From contig OU744447.1 in NCBI GenBank assembly GCA_916610825.1, forward strand, positions 29,772,561-29,836,560: 64,000 nt of DNA. The letters are read 5' to 3'. The notes under the pieces are model-generated. The model made no database searches, was not told the origin of the DNA, and saw only the letters and a program-made list of their open reading frames with translations. Positions 1 through 19,008 of the stretch are shown piece by piece. A program made the position numbers and the translations under genes. Positions within the stretch are counted from its first letter, which is position 1. Every line of letters starts with the position of its first letter. The stretch comes from Haliclystus octoradiatus (Eukaryota > Cnidaria > Staurozoa > Stauromedusae > Haliclystidae).

Positions 1-10
1 GCATCTAGAT

Positions 11-170
11 CTTTCAAAGACGCGTCCACCAGACAATTAGCTGTGGAAATGATCTATTTAACTGAGGGGAATTGACATCTAAGCTGTGATTTTCCAAAGA
101 TGAGTCTATTAGACAATTAGCTGTAGATTTGATCTATTTAGACGCGGCGAAATGAGATTTTAGCTGCGAT
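11..170. repeat. 80-bp tandem repeat, two clear copies
   Basis: Two adjacent copies in an exact 80-bp register (11-90 and 91-170). Both share the block AGACAATTAGCTGT at the same offset, then GATCTATTTA and a final AGCTGYGAT. A more diverged third copy may begin at 171 (TGAAGTATGCAGCTAT). The array may extend to the left of the window. No coding potential is seen. Confidence 0.75.
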
Positions 171-935
171 TATTGAAGTATGCAGCTATCAGTCAACCAC
201 AATAACAATCAGTCAATCAACAACCGAAAATTGGTATGATGACACTCTTCCACACCAGCATTTTGCTGTAATTTTAAACGCTGTGACTATTTGACCGGCA
301 GTCGCAGCCATTATGAATAGCAACGCATGCGTATCATGAACGAATAGTAACTTATCAACGCTTTGGAACATAAATAATGGAAATAAATTATTAACTAGAA
401 TGACCCAGGCTTGAACCAGCATGATCTGCACACTAGTCAGGCGCAATCCCAATGCGCTATGCCGACGAAAGTTGATGAAACTGAAATGCATTTAACCTCT
501 ACCGGGTGGTTATCAAGTGATCGGGCCCTAACCTTAACCCTGGGGCGAGTGAAACACGTGATTGAGTAAATGATGTAATTTATTGTCTGCCACACGCGCA
601 GTGGAATCCATAATGGCTGCAACTACCGGTCAAATGGTCACTTCGATTTTTGAATATATTACTGGTTCAGGTGTTTCATATATTTCAATGTGTTGCATTG
701 CATGCATCTTTGGAACAAGATATATAGGTTGATGTGAAAGATTTTTCAAGTGCAGTGTATTGCATAAAGGAAAGTTGAGGTTATTTTATAATGTTGACTC
801 AATAGTATATAAACTATGTACTGTGATATCTCAACCTGCTAGTTGTTCTAACCAGGGCCTTCTATTTACAATCATCATCGTCATCATCATCATTCATTCA
901 GCAACAGATAAGCTTGGAGCTTTTATTCACGGGAC
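171..935. other. No gene recognised
   Basis: This stretch is somewhat richer in G+C than its surroundings. It holds a short ATC/GTC microsatellite near 871-894. Minus-strand frames around 213-622 give hydrophobic peptides but have no convincing splice context or recognisable domain, so I do not call a gene. Confidence 0.4.
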
Positions 936-1234
936 TGTACAAGAGTTGGGACATTCGCGCCATTTTTGATCTTTTGGAATTGGGGCTTTGAAATTGTGAC
1001 CTGGACTGAGCACGCCTTTAACAGTGCGCATGTGCAGGAAAATATTGTGTTTTTTTCTCTGCAGATTTGGCACCGTGTGAAATGGTTTGCGATTGGATTG
1101 TTCACTTGAAATGAGAACCCTGTCTCCGAAAGATCAAAAATGATTTCCATAAAATCATGTGACTGGCATCTGTCCAATAGAAGACGATAGCAGCACATGA
1201 AAGCGTGTCCTAACTCTTGTAACAGATGGCTCTG
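936..1234. mobile_element. hAT-like MITE, family 1, older copy
   Basis: This is a diverged copy of the same non-autonomous family seen intact at 6725-6971. The right end reads TGTAACAGATGGCTCTG and the inner left repeat reads TGTACAAGAGTTGGGACA, an inverted match to ACAAGAGTTAGGACA at the right. The first 14 or so bases of the left terminal repeat are degenerate, and no 8-bp target duplication survives. The interior shares blocks such as AACAGTGCGCATGTGC and ACTTGAAATGAGAACCC with the intact copy, so family membership is secure although the left edge is approximate. Confidence 0.75.
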
Positions 1235-3035
1235 GTTCTAACAAGAAACCTTAAAAACGAAGTGAATTATCTCAGAAAGTATGTACTGTGTTGAAAAGTA
1301 CACAAGAGTATTGTAATAATAATAGTCAGACAATCAGAAAATCACATTTTCTACTTGAAGTTTCATGCTGATGAGATCATCAAGCAATCGATTCAATCAA
1401 TTAAAATCATTCAATTTGAATGGACTGCCTGCAATGATTGCCTCAACGTGAAACTATGGTTATATGAATATTCTTATTATTTAAAGCTCCACTATATATT
1501 GTACTGAGCCCGATGTTCAATCATTAAGACAACGTTTTATAATATCAAGAGTACTGTATATATAATAGGACTACAGATTGGATGTTCAACTTTCAATGGT
1601 TTGATGGATTTCTAGCACAGTCATTTGACTTTGCACACATTTTACATTATTCAAACGGTTTTAAAAATAACGAAAGCATTACCTATTAACATACTATGTT
1701 AGACAAACAACACTAAAAACAACATTGTAAAAGGAAAAAATTTAATTAAAAAATATTGTGACATTCCCTTACGATTCCAACATTGACATCATTGGTGGCA
1801 TTTGAAGATGGTATGACTGATGTTGATGTAATATTTTCAATAAAGTTCTTGGAACAAAAGGAAAACAATCAACAAATTAATACGAAACAAAAAAGTGGAT
1901 GGAAAAAATCAAGGGAAATCCTTTCGAAAACATTTTAGACAAGTCAACATATATATATATACAGAATTGACTTAAAGAATAATACATTTTGTATTTGACT
2001 TAAAAATGACCACTAAAGACATGTGGATGTTATAATATATGTGAATGTTATCACAGGCGTGAGTAAATCACACAATGGAGATTGTGCAACTTGGTATCAT
2101 TGTAGCAAACTCTTTCAATGAACAAACTGGTCTGCATTGCATTACCATCTCGAAATGTTTCTTATGGGGATGATGAATAATAATTATGTTTCGATCAAGT
2201 AAATAATAGAAATAACTACACGATTGTAGTCTCTGTGTGAGCACAAATGATTGTTTAATCGAGCACTAACTAAACTATACATCATAAAATGTACAGTATA
2301 TGCTTGTATTTCCTTAGCGTATTTATTTTAAATTGGAGAGATTTATCAAATCAGCTGAGTGATAGAGTGAGTTGAAATAAAAAGAGGACAGAGGCAATGA
2401 ATGATGAATAAGTAAAATATATTATAAAGTTATTCAAATTAATTTTGTGGTGGCAAATTTAAAATGAAGGATACAGCCAAGAGAAAACCCATTAACACTC
2501 CATGTTCACAGTTCATAAACTAGTCCATGAAAGTTGAATGGCTCATTTTTAAGATATATCATATATCATGTTCAAGTGAAAGAGAATAAATTTATGTAAA
2601 GTTAATCTTATATGGTATATGTAAATGACATACCATATATGATATATCGAAACGTTACAGTTCTCAAAGCTTTTTCTAGTTGTTATTCTTTACTTGAAAA
2701 ATATTATCACAAATAGTTAAGCAACAGCCTGTGTTATAGCTCCCTACATTTATGCGTATATATGTTATCAATACACGTTTGTTGGATTTCACAGAGACGC
2801 AGGCAGTTTCACGTTTATTGACTTGTAAAAACTACATTCTGCAGTTATAGTAAAACTGATTAAAAAGTATCTAAAAAGGATCCTTCAATTAGATTACTTG
2901 TTTTCCATGTTTCGAAACCCTACAGCAAATGTTATTTATTTGTCAAGGTGTTTTTATAGATTGTCAGATTTCATTAACTGTGAGAAGCATCAACTATGAG
3001 TGTTTCTGAATCTCACCAAATAATAACTCATTTAC
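1235..3035. other. AT-rich, no gene recognised
   Basis: Very AT-rich DNA with short AT runs (about 1951-1965) and a local inverted repeat around 2560-2650 (ATATCATATATCATG facing ACATACCATATATGATATATC). If gene A continues 3' of its exon at 3036-3175, its next exon, expected to start in phase 0, should lie here or beyond the window. I found no convincing one. Confidence 0.4.
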
Positions 3036-3175
3036 CTTGATAGCCACAGTATCATTGAGACTATATTCTGGGATTGGGATAGTACTAATTGGTTTGATTG
3101 TTGAACGGACATTTACAACAGAAGTGGATGTGTCAATGTTGCCTGTTGCAGTTACTGTTGGTTGTATGGAAGAAA
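3036..3175 (-). CDS. Gene A, exon 7: Ser/Thr-rich stalk
   Basis: This is the last exon I can assign to gene A. On the minus strand the acceptor is a T-rich tract ending TTGTAG and the donor is ATCAAG|GTAAATG. The 140-nt exon starts in phase 1, like the upstream exons, but ends in phase 0. It encodes about 46 residues rich in Thr, Ser, Ile and Pro with one possible N-glycosylation site (NDT). The phase change suggests that the next exon begins a different module, for example a membrane segment, but none was found. The product is an extracellular stalk-like stretch of unknown function; the assignment rests on frame, splice sites and composition only. Confidence 0.5.
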
Positions 3176-4607
3176 CTACAAACAATACAAACACAAGACA
3201 TTGTACTTTGGAGGGGTACCAGAGAACCATGAAGCTTTATGATTTAGCATATATGATGATGTTTAGTGTTAAGGAATACTTGCATTACAAACACCTAAAC
3301 AATGAAAATGCCATGAAAGTGTTATAAAAACAGCATGGAAATGTTACAAAGTGAAAACCACAATTTTTCACATGGCTGAATACCATGAGAACATAGATAT
3401 TCACGATATTATAAAATGAGAAAATTCCTTGGAAATGTCATGAAAATTGAAAATACAATGGAATTTCACGATTTTTTTCATGTCAGTTTAGTGTTGGAGG
3501 CACTGATAAACTATTTGAACAAGAAAACCATCTTAATACAAGTGCAAATGAATGATCAAAATGTTTCCAATTTGACTCATGCTATGCTATTTATCCCGAA
3601 GGTAAATCATTATTATAGTAGCGTTACATATTTACAACATACAGCTTTATCCTAGTTGAGTCATTCCAATCGAACCAAAACAGTGAAACTAAATACAGTT
3701 TCAAAGTATGTACAAGTCTTTGTTGTGAAACTAATTCAAAACTGCCAATTATCAATAAGATTAATATACCAACAATGATCATGTGTTGGTAATATATGAG
3801 CTATGTAGTAAAATATGTTGGTTGGTGTGCTCATGCTTGTGCAATTCGGTTGTGTGTGCAGGCTGAGGTGAAATGCGTTTGGGTAATCTTTTCGAAGATA
3901 ATATGACCAATTGATGTGTACGAAGTCAGAAACTGAAGTGCTGTTTGAATTAAAAACAAAATCATTAGTTAATGACCAACAGTTTAATACATTATTTATG
4001 ATTATCCAGTATGTGATTGATTCTAAAGTGACTTTAATCAAAATAGATGTTCAAATTAATATTATTACATGACAAGAGAGATAATTTTGTATTTCCGCTC
4101 AATATAGCAAAACATTTAATCAAGTTTTCACTGCAATTTTCACAACTTGTATTTGCCCTGCAAGCATTTGTATATTTACTGATATATCAATTCCTGATCA
4201 AGTAATAATTGATCTTTTGCTAGGTAAATTTGTGCATTGGTAAATCAATGGCAGAGTGACTGCACATTGTGTGAGAGATCGGGGATCAATTCCTTGTCTG
4301 TGCACACATGCTTATTGAATGTCTGAAAGTTTTTGATGTCTCGCAAATAAACAAACATTAGTGCTTACGATGTGACAGTCAATCACAATTATATATGATT
4401 GCAAATATAACATTATTGTTATAATTAAATAACACAATAGTGATGTTGACTCCGGTCTCAAACCTTATCAAGTTTGCCTATTGATATGTATATGCTTGAT
4501 ATTGGAAGACAGATATTGGTAGGCCTACGGTTAAGATAATTTTATTATTTGATTCAGCCATACATAATGGTTTAAAATTTATAAGGTTTAAACTGTTTTT
4601 TTCTTAC
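3176..4607 (-). other. Intron of gene A
   Basis: Unique-looking AT-rich DNA between two gene A exons. Plus- and minus-strand open frames here (for example 3736-4041 minus) have no domain or splice support and were not called. Confidence 0.45.
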
Positions 4608-5174
4608 CTTGTAATCCAGTCATTCCAATAGATGCTGAATATTTGATAGAAATGCCATTATTTTGTATCTGTGTGTTCTGTGTTATTTTTACTTGTGTAC
4701 TTAGTAACAGAGTACCCTTAACAAGATTTGCATCACTAGCACCAAATGAAGACACGATATTCAAAGTTGATTTGGAACCAATTTCTGATGTGGAAGCACT
4801 TTGTGCCGGGGAAATGTAAAAACTTTTGAAAGATGATGATCGTTCCCTTTCTGTGTTCTTCATTACAGTACTTTTAGTACTTCCAATAGTATGAGAATGC
4901 AAACTTTTGAAAGATGACGATTGTTGCATGTTTGTGTTCTTTATTACAGTACTTTTAGTACTTCCAATAGTATGAGAATGCAAACTTTTGAAAGATGACG
5001 ATTGTTGCATGTTTGTGTTCTTCATTGAAGTAGAATACCCAATACCAGAAAATGCAGAATGTTTAAATGATTGTTGCTGGTGTTTGTTGAAAGTTAGCAT
5101 CAATGATTCACTTGGGAAACATCTGGATGTTATATAGTCCATAACATGTGTCGATGTCGGTAATGGTGTCCGAT
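4608..5174 (-). CDS. Gene A, exon 6: large Ser-rich repeat exon
   Basis: A 567-nt exon on the minus strand between acceptor TAGAATTTTTGCAG and donor TTACAAG|GTAAG. It is phase 1 at both ends, so it can be skipped or duplicated without breaking the frame. The ~189 encoded residues are very rich in Ser, Thr, Asn and Gln. The middle carries an 81-bp/27-residue tandem repeat with the core SSSFKSLHSHTIGSTKSTV, present twice almost identically and once more in diverged form. There are no cysteines apart from one near the N-terminal side. This composition fits a heavily O-glycosylated, mucin-like extracellular stalk. No enzyme or binding motif is visible, so function is unknown. Confidence 0.65.
4820..5036 (-). 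repeat. 81-bp coding minisatellite in gene A
   Basis: The block AAACTTTTGAAAGATGA starts at 4820, 4901 and 4982, an exact period of 81 bp, which preserves the reading frame. The second and third units are nearly identical; the unit at 4820 is diverged. Copy number is probably variable between individuals. Confidence 0.8.
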
Positions 5175-5432
5175 CTGCAAAAATTCTAAGTCGTATCTCT
5201 CCAACTGCTGAACAAGGGAGGGATGTTAAATCAATAGTAGATTTAGCAACAGTTGATTTATTCTAGCTAAACAAAGATTTCTGTTATTGTTTGAATTGAA
5301 TGCCTAGATTGGGGAATTATCATAGAACAATTATCATAGAACAAATATACAAGCAGAATAGGGGCATCACTTATCAGTTCTAATATAAAAATAATTATGC
5401 AATGATATAATTGCATCTAATTAGACACTTAC

Positions 5433-5501
5433 CAATTAACGGATTTTGTGTTTGCAAGGAAGTTGTTACTATTTTGCTTGAGGTAAACGTTGACAGGTCA
5501 G
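5433..5501 (-). CDS. Gene A, exon 5: short Ser/Thr exon
   Basis: A 69-nt minus-strand exon, phase 1 to phase 1, with acceptor CTGTTTTTTAG and donor TAATTG|GTAAGTG. It encodes 22 full codons, DLSTFTSSKIVTTSLQTQNP followed by LI, again Ser/Thr/Gln rich. It is too short for homology recognition; the call depends on good splice sites, an open frame and phase agreement with its neighbours. Confidence 0.55.
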
Positions 5502-5952
5502 CTAAAAAACAGAATGTGAAAACATGGATACAGTATTTAGAAACTTCCAGTATTTATAAACTGTAACGTTTGTTCCCCAATACTACAAGGATGATTTTCA
5601 TTGATTATCTGACCATTAGAGTCAGAATATACAATTCCTCTTTTTCATGATTTTGATAGTATTTGTTACTTCTGTTGTTTTAGACGCTGTTTTGTTTAGT
5701 TTTGCAGCCGGGTTTGGCTTAGTCTCAAACTAATCATTATAATCAAAGGATTACAGGCAGAGAAGAAAACTGATCCAAGTTTTCAATGTTATTGAAAGAT
5801 ATTATCAACAATATTCAGGATTAAAAAGTTTATTTACGTTGTTTTGGCTTATGTAGGTAGCCAATCATGCGACTAGAAAAGCATTTGAGAATTCTCAGTT
5901 ATACACTATATAGCTCTGTCTAGAATTCCTAAGCTTTGGTAAATGGTCTCAC

Positions 5953-6012
5953 CTGTCAATGGTTTTCTTGTACCTAGACGTATTGTTATAACAGGGATTG
6001 AATAAAACGCAG
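5953..6012 (-). CDS. Gene A, exon 4: short exon
   Basis: A 60-nt minus-strand exon, phase 1 to phase 1, between TTAGTTGATCTAG and donor TTGACAG|GTGAGAC. It encodes AFYSIPVITIRLGTRKPLT. It is less Ser/Thr rich than its neighbours. Support comes from splice signals and phase only. Confidence 0.5.
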
Positions 6013-6724
6013 CTAGATCAACTAACAACAGAAAATCATTCATAAAATGGTTAGGCCTATTTCATCAGTAAATGTGAACCACCATGGCTCTATTTTCAAC
6101 TAAAAAATATTGAGCTCCACAACAATGCGTTGAAAACTCAGTTGATGAACTATATGAACACAATAACACGTATTTATAAATACTGTATGGAGGTTGGGCC
6201 AGGGTCATGAGTAGGGCATCACTTAGAAACCATACTAAAATAATTACTAAAGTATTAGCCTACTGTAATTAGCAGCTTTGAAGAATAATTGAGCTTGCAG
6301 TAATAAAATCTGGAGGACGCTGTTTTATCAAATATGGAACTCTCTCAGAGATCTTTAAGTGCTTAACCACCTTTTGATAATAACCCTCTTTTTAACTACC
6401 CCTTTAAAAACATTTACTGACTATATGAATTACTAAAGTATAGTTAGTGAACATTACGTGAACCTGTTTTTCATAAACCTTGCATGGAACCTTTCAAAGT
6501 TAATGAACTGTATTCAGCCAGTTAGAAGAAAATTAACAAATTACCAAATGCCACTAAGTGGATGACACATATATGCTTTTACCCGACATATGCAATTCTT
6601 TTAATAAGATTAACTATTAAACCATTATTATAGTGTACATATCACATTTTGGGACATAACAGAATTAGATAGAACTTCTCTTCTATCAGTACATGTCATT
6701 GTTGCGTTTCTACACAGTGCTACT

Positions 6725-6971
6725 CAGAGCCATCTATTAACAACAGTTGGGATACTCGTGCCATTTTTGATCTATTTGGCCTGAACCTGAGCAAGTATTT
6801 AACAGTGCGCATGTGCGGAAAAGTTTTTTGCGTGTTTCACTTGAAATGAGAACCCCGTTTCCGAAAAAAAACAAAAATGAAGTCCAAAAATCACATGATT
6901 GGCATCTGTCCAATGGGAGATGATAGCGGCACATGAAAGCGTGTCCCAACATTTGTAAATAGATGGCTCTG
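6725..6971. mobile_element. hAT-like MITE, family 1, intact copy
   Basis: A 247-bp non-autonomous DNA transposon in an intron of gene A. It starts CAGAGCCATCTATT and ends AATAGATGGCTCTG. The terminal inverted repeats run on for about 30 bp with mismatches (inner part GTTGGGATACTCG facing GTTGGGACACGC). The same 8 bp, GTGCTACT, flank both ends (6717-6724 and 6972-6979). An 8-bp duplication and a CAG-type terminal repeat are hallmarks of the hAT superfamily. The element has no coding capacity and would need transposase in trans. Related copies lie at 936-1234, 21927-21970 and about 62310-62470. Confidence 0.9.
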
Positions 6972-7319
6972 GTGCTACTCTCCCTGTCAAAATTAGCCTT
7001 AAACATGGTATTTTGGAGATTATTTACCACAAGAGAGTTTGACTTTGATTCCCGGCCAAACATCCTACGTTTTAATTGCTACATGCAACACGAAAGTCAG
7101 AATACCATATTCAAGGCCAATTTTGATGGGGAAAGAGTTGTTTATCCTGTATTACTTATGAATCATTTATATATGCTACACATGTGAAAAAAAAGTCTTT
7201 AATTTTGGCACATAAGTTGAAAGGTTGAATTAAAATTTAAGGAAAACCAATAGAACTATTCATAATAATTATCAGCAAAATAGATTTAATCTGTTTACAT
7301 TGAGGATACTCTGTCATAC

Positions 7320-7475
7320 CTGTACTCCTTCTGTTAGAAATAGCTGTTGGGGGTATTGACGTAACAGCTATTGGAGGTGAAGAAGAATGTCTTAATATTG
7401 ATGTTACAAGAGGTAGCTTTTGTAATGACGAGGATGTTCGTGCTGGCACGATGGTTGGTATGCTCGGGGACAATG
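7320..7475 (-). CDS. Gene A, exon 3: Ser/Thr/Pro-rich stalk
   Basis: A 156-nt minus-strand exon, phase 1 to phase 1. The acceptor is TTGTCTTAACTAG and the donor is AGTACAG|GTATGAC. The 52 codons are rich in Ser, Thr, Pro and Ile (for example SSSLQKLPLVTSILRHSSSP), with no cysteine and no predicted fold. It fits a glycosylated linker between the cysteine-containing N-terminal exon and the repeat exon. Confidence 0.6.
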
Positions 7476-8213
7476 CTAGTTAAGACAAACAGAAACATCA
7501 CTAAATAGTATAATTATTTATGCTTCAATCAAAAAAATTTGTGTGTTTGATAAGGCTAACGAATTAAGGGTTAACAAGGGAAAATAGGAAATATTCACTG
7601 CTTTCACTACAAGATTTCACTGCTCACGATAGTGTTTTCAGTTGAAGATCTGATTTCGAGCCATACTTGTGGTAATTATGAAATCTTTATCAGCTATTTA
7701 TTTGCAGGTTATTTTATTATACAGTATAACAGTAGGCCTATATTAGAAGTTGAAAGGTATTTTAATTTGATTTTATATCTACAGTACATTTTATTTATAA
7801 CTTTTAACTTACATAAAACCATATAACAGCATATGTCTTATTTTAATTCATATAATGATTTTAGATTTTAATTACATTGTAAATAAACATATCATTAAAT
7901 TTTTAACTTGTAAAGCGCATAGAACAGCAATGAATATGCGCTATAAAAATGCTATTATTATTAAAGGTCTATATGATTTGTAAAGAAATAATTTATAAAC
8001 CATGGTTGTCTTGTGTCACAACTATTGTGAACATTTCCATTAACATTTCCATTTGCCATTAACATGTGTATTATTCCTAACTTACACAGCATTGGACAAC
8101 TTAGATCACTCCAAATTGCACAGAAATTTGCGTTGAACTAGTGTACCAGTAAAAATTTGGATGGAATTTATGAACGAACTCATTTGTAAGGTCTAGCAAG
8201 TGTCAACTCCGTA
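7476..8213. other. Intron of gene A, nothing recognised
   Basis: AT-rich intron sequence. The plus-strand open frame near 7632-7826 has no domain, start context or splice support. GCGCATAGAACAGCAATGAATATGCGC around 7915-7941 forms a short imperfect hairpin. Confidence 0.4.
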
Positions 8214-8390
8214 CAGTCAAACCTGTATATAACAGCCAGCTATGAGAGGTAATTAAATTGACCATTATATGCAGGTGGCCTTTATATACAGGTTGATTCA
8301 ATAGAAAATACTATTCAAGATATTGCAAGAGTGGCAACTATAGACAGGTGGTTTCCGTATAGAGGTGACCATCTATAACATGTTTAACTG
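8214..8390. mobile_element. Tc1-like MITE, family 2
   Basis: A 177-bp element beginning CAGTCAAACCTGT and ending, read inverted, CAGTTAAACATGT. It is preceded by TA; the base pair after the right end reads TG, which may be a decayed TA. CAGT termini and a TA target are typical of Tc1/mariner elements. The interior contains repeated ACAGGTGGCCTTTATA-like motifs. A second copy at 21737-22012 carries another insertion and shows that this copy preserves the unoccupied site. Confidence 0.65.
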
Positions 8391-8763
8391 TGCATGTATT
8401 TTGATTTTTAAATCTTTTGTTTTTACAAAAAAAGAGTCAAGTCTTAAAACTATGAAATAGATCATCAAAATCATCAAGCCTAGTCCCTATATCCCCAGGC
8501 GATAATTTAAAGAAACACCACTTCAGCGACACTGTCTTAAGTTGAACAATGCTGGACTATGATCAAGAGCCATTGATCCAAATGTAGATAAGCAGACATT
8601 TGCCAAGAACAACAAAACGCTGCTCTTCAAAATTGTTCATATTTTTTTTTCCAAATATATATATCAATCAATCAAATAAATCTGCAGGCAGGGTAATCAG
8701 GGAGGACTCATGTAAGCTATATTAACTTCTAACTGAATTGTCCAAATCATTAATTTTACTTAC
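8391..8763. other. Intron of gene A, nothing recognised
   Basis: AT-rich intron with a short poly-T and AT run near 8640-8665. No coding or mobile signal was seen. Confidence 0.4.
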
Positions 8764-8922
8764 TTGTTGAGCAATCTCCCCTGGGCTTACATTTACTATT
8801 GCCATTGTTATTGCCATTGTTAATTGGTATAATACCATCATCAGACATGATGGCTAATGTACTAGGTAGCAGATTCCTGCATATTCTGGGAACATATTTT
8901 TGTTTCTCACAGAACACCGCCA
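8764..8922 (-). CDS. Gene A, exon 2: four-cysteine segment
   Basis: A 159-nt minus-strand exon, phase 1 to phase 1, with acceptor TTGCTTTTTTATAG and strong donor ACAA|GTAAGT. It encodes about 53 residues with four cysteines in the order FCEKQ, RICRN, KCKPRG, DCST, and an Asn/Gly-rich middle. It could directly follow the signal peptide exon, as the split codon completes to Val. Four cysteines could form two disulfides in a small extracellular module, but the spacing matches no family I can name. Confidence 0.55.
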
Positions 8923-9037
8923 CTATAAAAAAGCAATGTAGAATTAAAATCTTATTGTTTCCATGAGACAAGTAGTCAATTAATGTTCAGTTTTAAAAGA
9001 TGAAATTAAATATGCTGGCAAATTGACATAGGCAACT

Positions 9038-9530
9038 GATAGATAGATAGATAGATAATAGTTTATTTCAAAGGCATTTAAACAACTTGATACATTGATT
9101 GCGCTATATGCATTTAAAAACATTACAGTTCATGGGATTAACTATTTAATGAGCAGTTGTTTCTTGATGCCTGTCTGTTGTTTTTCGGTAGGCTCTTTAA
9201 TTACTAAATTATACATTTCATTAACGTGTCTTTTACTTTTTCCTTATATTTACATTTACAGTGATGTTCGCATGTTTGATATTTGTCCATTAATTCGGCA
9301 CCTCGAAAAGCAAAAGATCTTTTTCCACGGGCTGTGGAAACTCGTGGAAGAATGTACAAATGATTTTGAGTATCATACGTTGAATTTGATTTACAAAATA
9401 ATGACTTCAATTACTCTCCATTTTCTCCTAGTGTTGAACTATGTGCTGTGCATGCTGTACGCAATTCAGCAATGTCTTTAATGTTTAACCATTGTAATTC
9501 ATCCAATAAATTGTCCATTTTATCGTACTT
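9038..9530 (-). pseudogene. LINE ORF2 C-terminal fragment with 3' tail
   Basis: Reading the minus strand, the segment around 9515 gives DNLLDELQWLNIKDIAELRT. An in-frame stop follows, and then STYDTQNHLYILPRVSTARG and KRSFAFRGAEL. This is the typical extreme C-terminus of CR1/L2/Jockey-type LINE reverse transcriptases. The element ends with AATAAACTATTATC followed by a (TATC)n tail at 9040-9057, as expected for the 3' end of such elements. It is 5'-truncated and non-functional. Confidence 0.75.
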
Positions 9531-9689
9531 TTTTCCCTTACTGTCAACTTCGCTCCGCAGTTTTGAATACTGACTTGAATTTTACATAATGTAGTTTTGT
9601 TACAAGTTGATTATACATCTATAGCATATATGCTTGGTTGTACAATTTTAGAATCTACAAGTTGTAAGACAATTAGGGTCCATGTGAGG

Positions 9690-10550
9690 ACAGAAAATAC
9701 ACACTTTTTCTTATTTAACTTTTATTGACTGTACTCAACGAGTGCCTCAGAGGCTTTCCCTACATTGACAAAAACTCTGTTTTACATTCACATAAACTAT
9801 CTTTACAATATTACTATTACAATGCACAAACAATAGGTTATTCCTCACAATCACAATATCACATCCTTTAGCTACACAATCAACAGTAAACAAACAATAC
9901 AATAATATATGCATCAGGAAGCCAAATATAACCATAATTGCAATAACATATTCCCATTTGTCCACATAATAATAATATCCACATACAATATATATAACTA
10001 TTAAACAATACACATTAACTATCTATCCCATATACACATTTATTATCTATACTTTAAACCACATTACTACACAAGTATGTTAAATAATTTAGGTGGAATA
10101 TATTTCCTTTGCTTTGTAATATCAGACAATATGTATGCTGCTGTTTTAATACTCTGACTGACATACTTTCTGAAACACATTTCACAGCCAAAGATGACAT
10201 CAACATTTCGGGCTTGTTTAACATCCGATATCACATCATCATTTATTTTAAATCAGGCAGCTGAGTATTCTGAACTTTTTTGTGACCAATTGGCGGCATG
10301 ATGATTGTCTTTTTTGAGTTAAGTAGAAGAGAGACGGAATTGAACCATGATGAAATAGATACGATATCTTCAGAAATATTATGATTGAGAGTTAGCCTGG
10401 AATTTTGGGATTGTAATTGTATAGCATTTATGTGTGGTCAGCAAATTGTCCAACAGTTCCATTGGATATCACATTAGGGAAGTCATTTCCATAAATTACA
10501 AATAATAGGGGACCGATGATGGTACGCCGCACGTTAATACAGTTTGATGC
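9690..10550 (-). pseudogene. Decayed LINE reverse transcriptase fragment
   Basis: On the minus strand near 10530 the frame reads TIIGPLLFVIYGNDFPNVIS and then VGQFADHT, the palm region of a LINE reverse transcriptase. The catalytic FADD has become FADH, followed at once by a stop. After a frameshift it continues SISSWFNSVSLLLNSKKT and, nearer 10080-10240, KTAAYILSDITKQRKYIPPK, the usual thumb region. It then runs into AT-rich DNA ending in AATAAAAG near 9720. It may be the upstream part of the same LINE as 9038-9530 or a separate copy; it is clearly dead. Confidence 0.7.
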
Positions 10551-17060
<6,510 letters not shown>

Positions 17061-17100
17061 CATAGAGCCCTATATTATCTGCTATTAGATAAACATAAAT

Positions 17101-17570
<470 letters not shown>

Positions 17571-18846
17571 GTAATAATACAATATTAATAATGATAATCA
17601 TGAAAACTTGATGAAATCTATGATGATAAAAAACTATAAAAATAGCTAGAGCGACAGCAATGATATGACGATTATATATAGTGTAAACCGAGGTGTAGGC
17701 TATCATATACTGTAATGTAAAGAAAACAGATAATCAGTGAAAACTGTCTACTTTTTTAATATAATTTCAACAAAATCGGTACTAATATATGCTATTTGTT
17801 TCTCTTTATAGGCTAGTTTCCTCAGAACTGTTGCGTACCACTGGCTCATCAGATGGATGTGTAGGAAATTGGGATGGGATTATTCCAGACGACTTCTAAT
17901 TCTCAAGTTCCAGCTTGCATATAGTAGATTATTCGTTCAATGTGGCTGTTGGCTACTTTTGCTCAACAAAACATCTGTAAATATATCCATACGCATTAGA
18001 TTCTAGCTTAGTATTACCCTTAGAGCAATATATGTTAGTACTAAAATATGGTGCTATTGGCAACTGTGTCTATCTGCAAATGAAGTAGACTTGGCATATT
18101 TCTGATTTTAAATTCATTAAATAATAATTTCAGTATCTCATGAAAATATGTCACTATTTCATGTTTTATTGTTATAATAATAATTCTTATCATTATACTA
18201 ATAAAACATAAAATAATTCAATTATCATAATTTGTCAAATTGTTGTGTACATATTGTACTTCCATTATGTTAGAGAATGAAATATTATGAATATACATCC
18301 GTTGCATTTTGCCTTCAGATTCTTCTGGATAGTATTTTTGAGTCTGTAGTTTGACTTCTGATATATGTTCTCAACCTTAGAGACAACTGTGAGCAACTTT
18401 GCAATTTCCTAATTTGTTAAGTCTTGATTTATAATAACAGGATTAAAGGTAGGCGACAGTTGTTCTGTATTACAAGGTGTATCAGGTGCAGATATTGTGG
18501 ATGTTGAATTGGGACATAAACATTGAGAACGATCAATAGAAGACAAGAAGACAATCAACAGGTGCAGGATAAGAGTTGATAATTATACCATTATTCAGAA
18601 CAAGTGAATTACGAATAATAAAAGCAAATAATAATAATAACAATTTAATAGTCTAAATGATCTCCATGATACTGTTACGGCTAGAAGTATGTTCAGAAAT
18701 AGAGCAACGTATAAGCTGTCATGATTTGTAAACACTAACATGTCTTTTATAACGATCTGTCGTATTTATTATTCCCTGGCCGTGAATTATTGGTATTGCT
18801 CCAATCTCAAGGCACCTCGATAGCTTTCAGGAAGAAACTGTAGGCC
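17571..18846. other. Intron sequence, nothing recognised
   Basis: AT-rich. No coding frame, terminal repeats or known motif was found. Some short AAT runs occur near 18170-18215 and 18620-18640. Confidence 0.35.
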
Positions 18847-19008
18847 CTAATGTCTAAACGACGAGTAAAAGCTGTAGGCTTGAAGTGTGAAGAACCAGAA
18901 CATACAACAGTGACGAAGGAACGAAGCCAAATGATGTAGACTTCCAAAATCTCTCCACAACTTCTTTGGGTGTTCGTCTTCCGGCAATGTCTGCATAGAA
19001 ATACCTAC

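Noticed and set aside
213-622. Hydrophobic minus-strand frames as the membrane exon of gene A
   Set aside because: No phase-0 acceptor and donor pair in the right frame, and the frame overlaps other equally open frames.
9038-9058. CRISPR-like or regulatory GATA array
   Set aside because: It is a short simple repeat forming the 3' tail of a LINE; there are no spacers.
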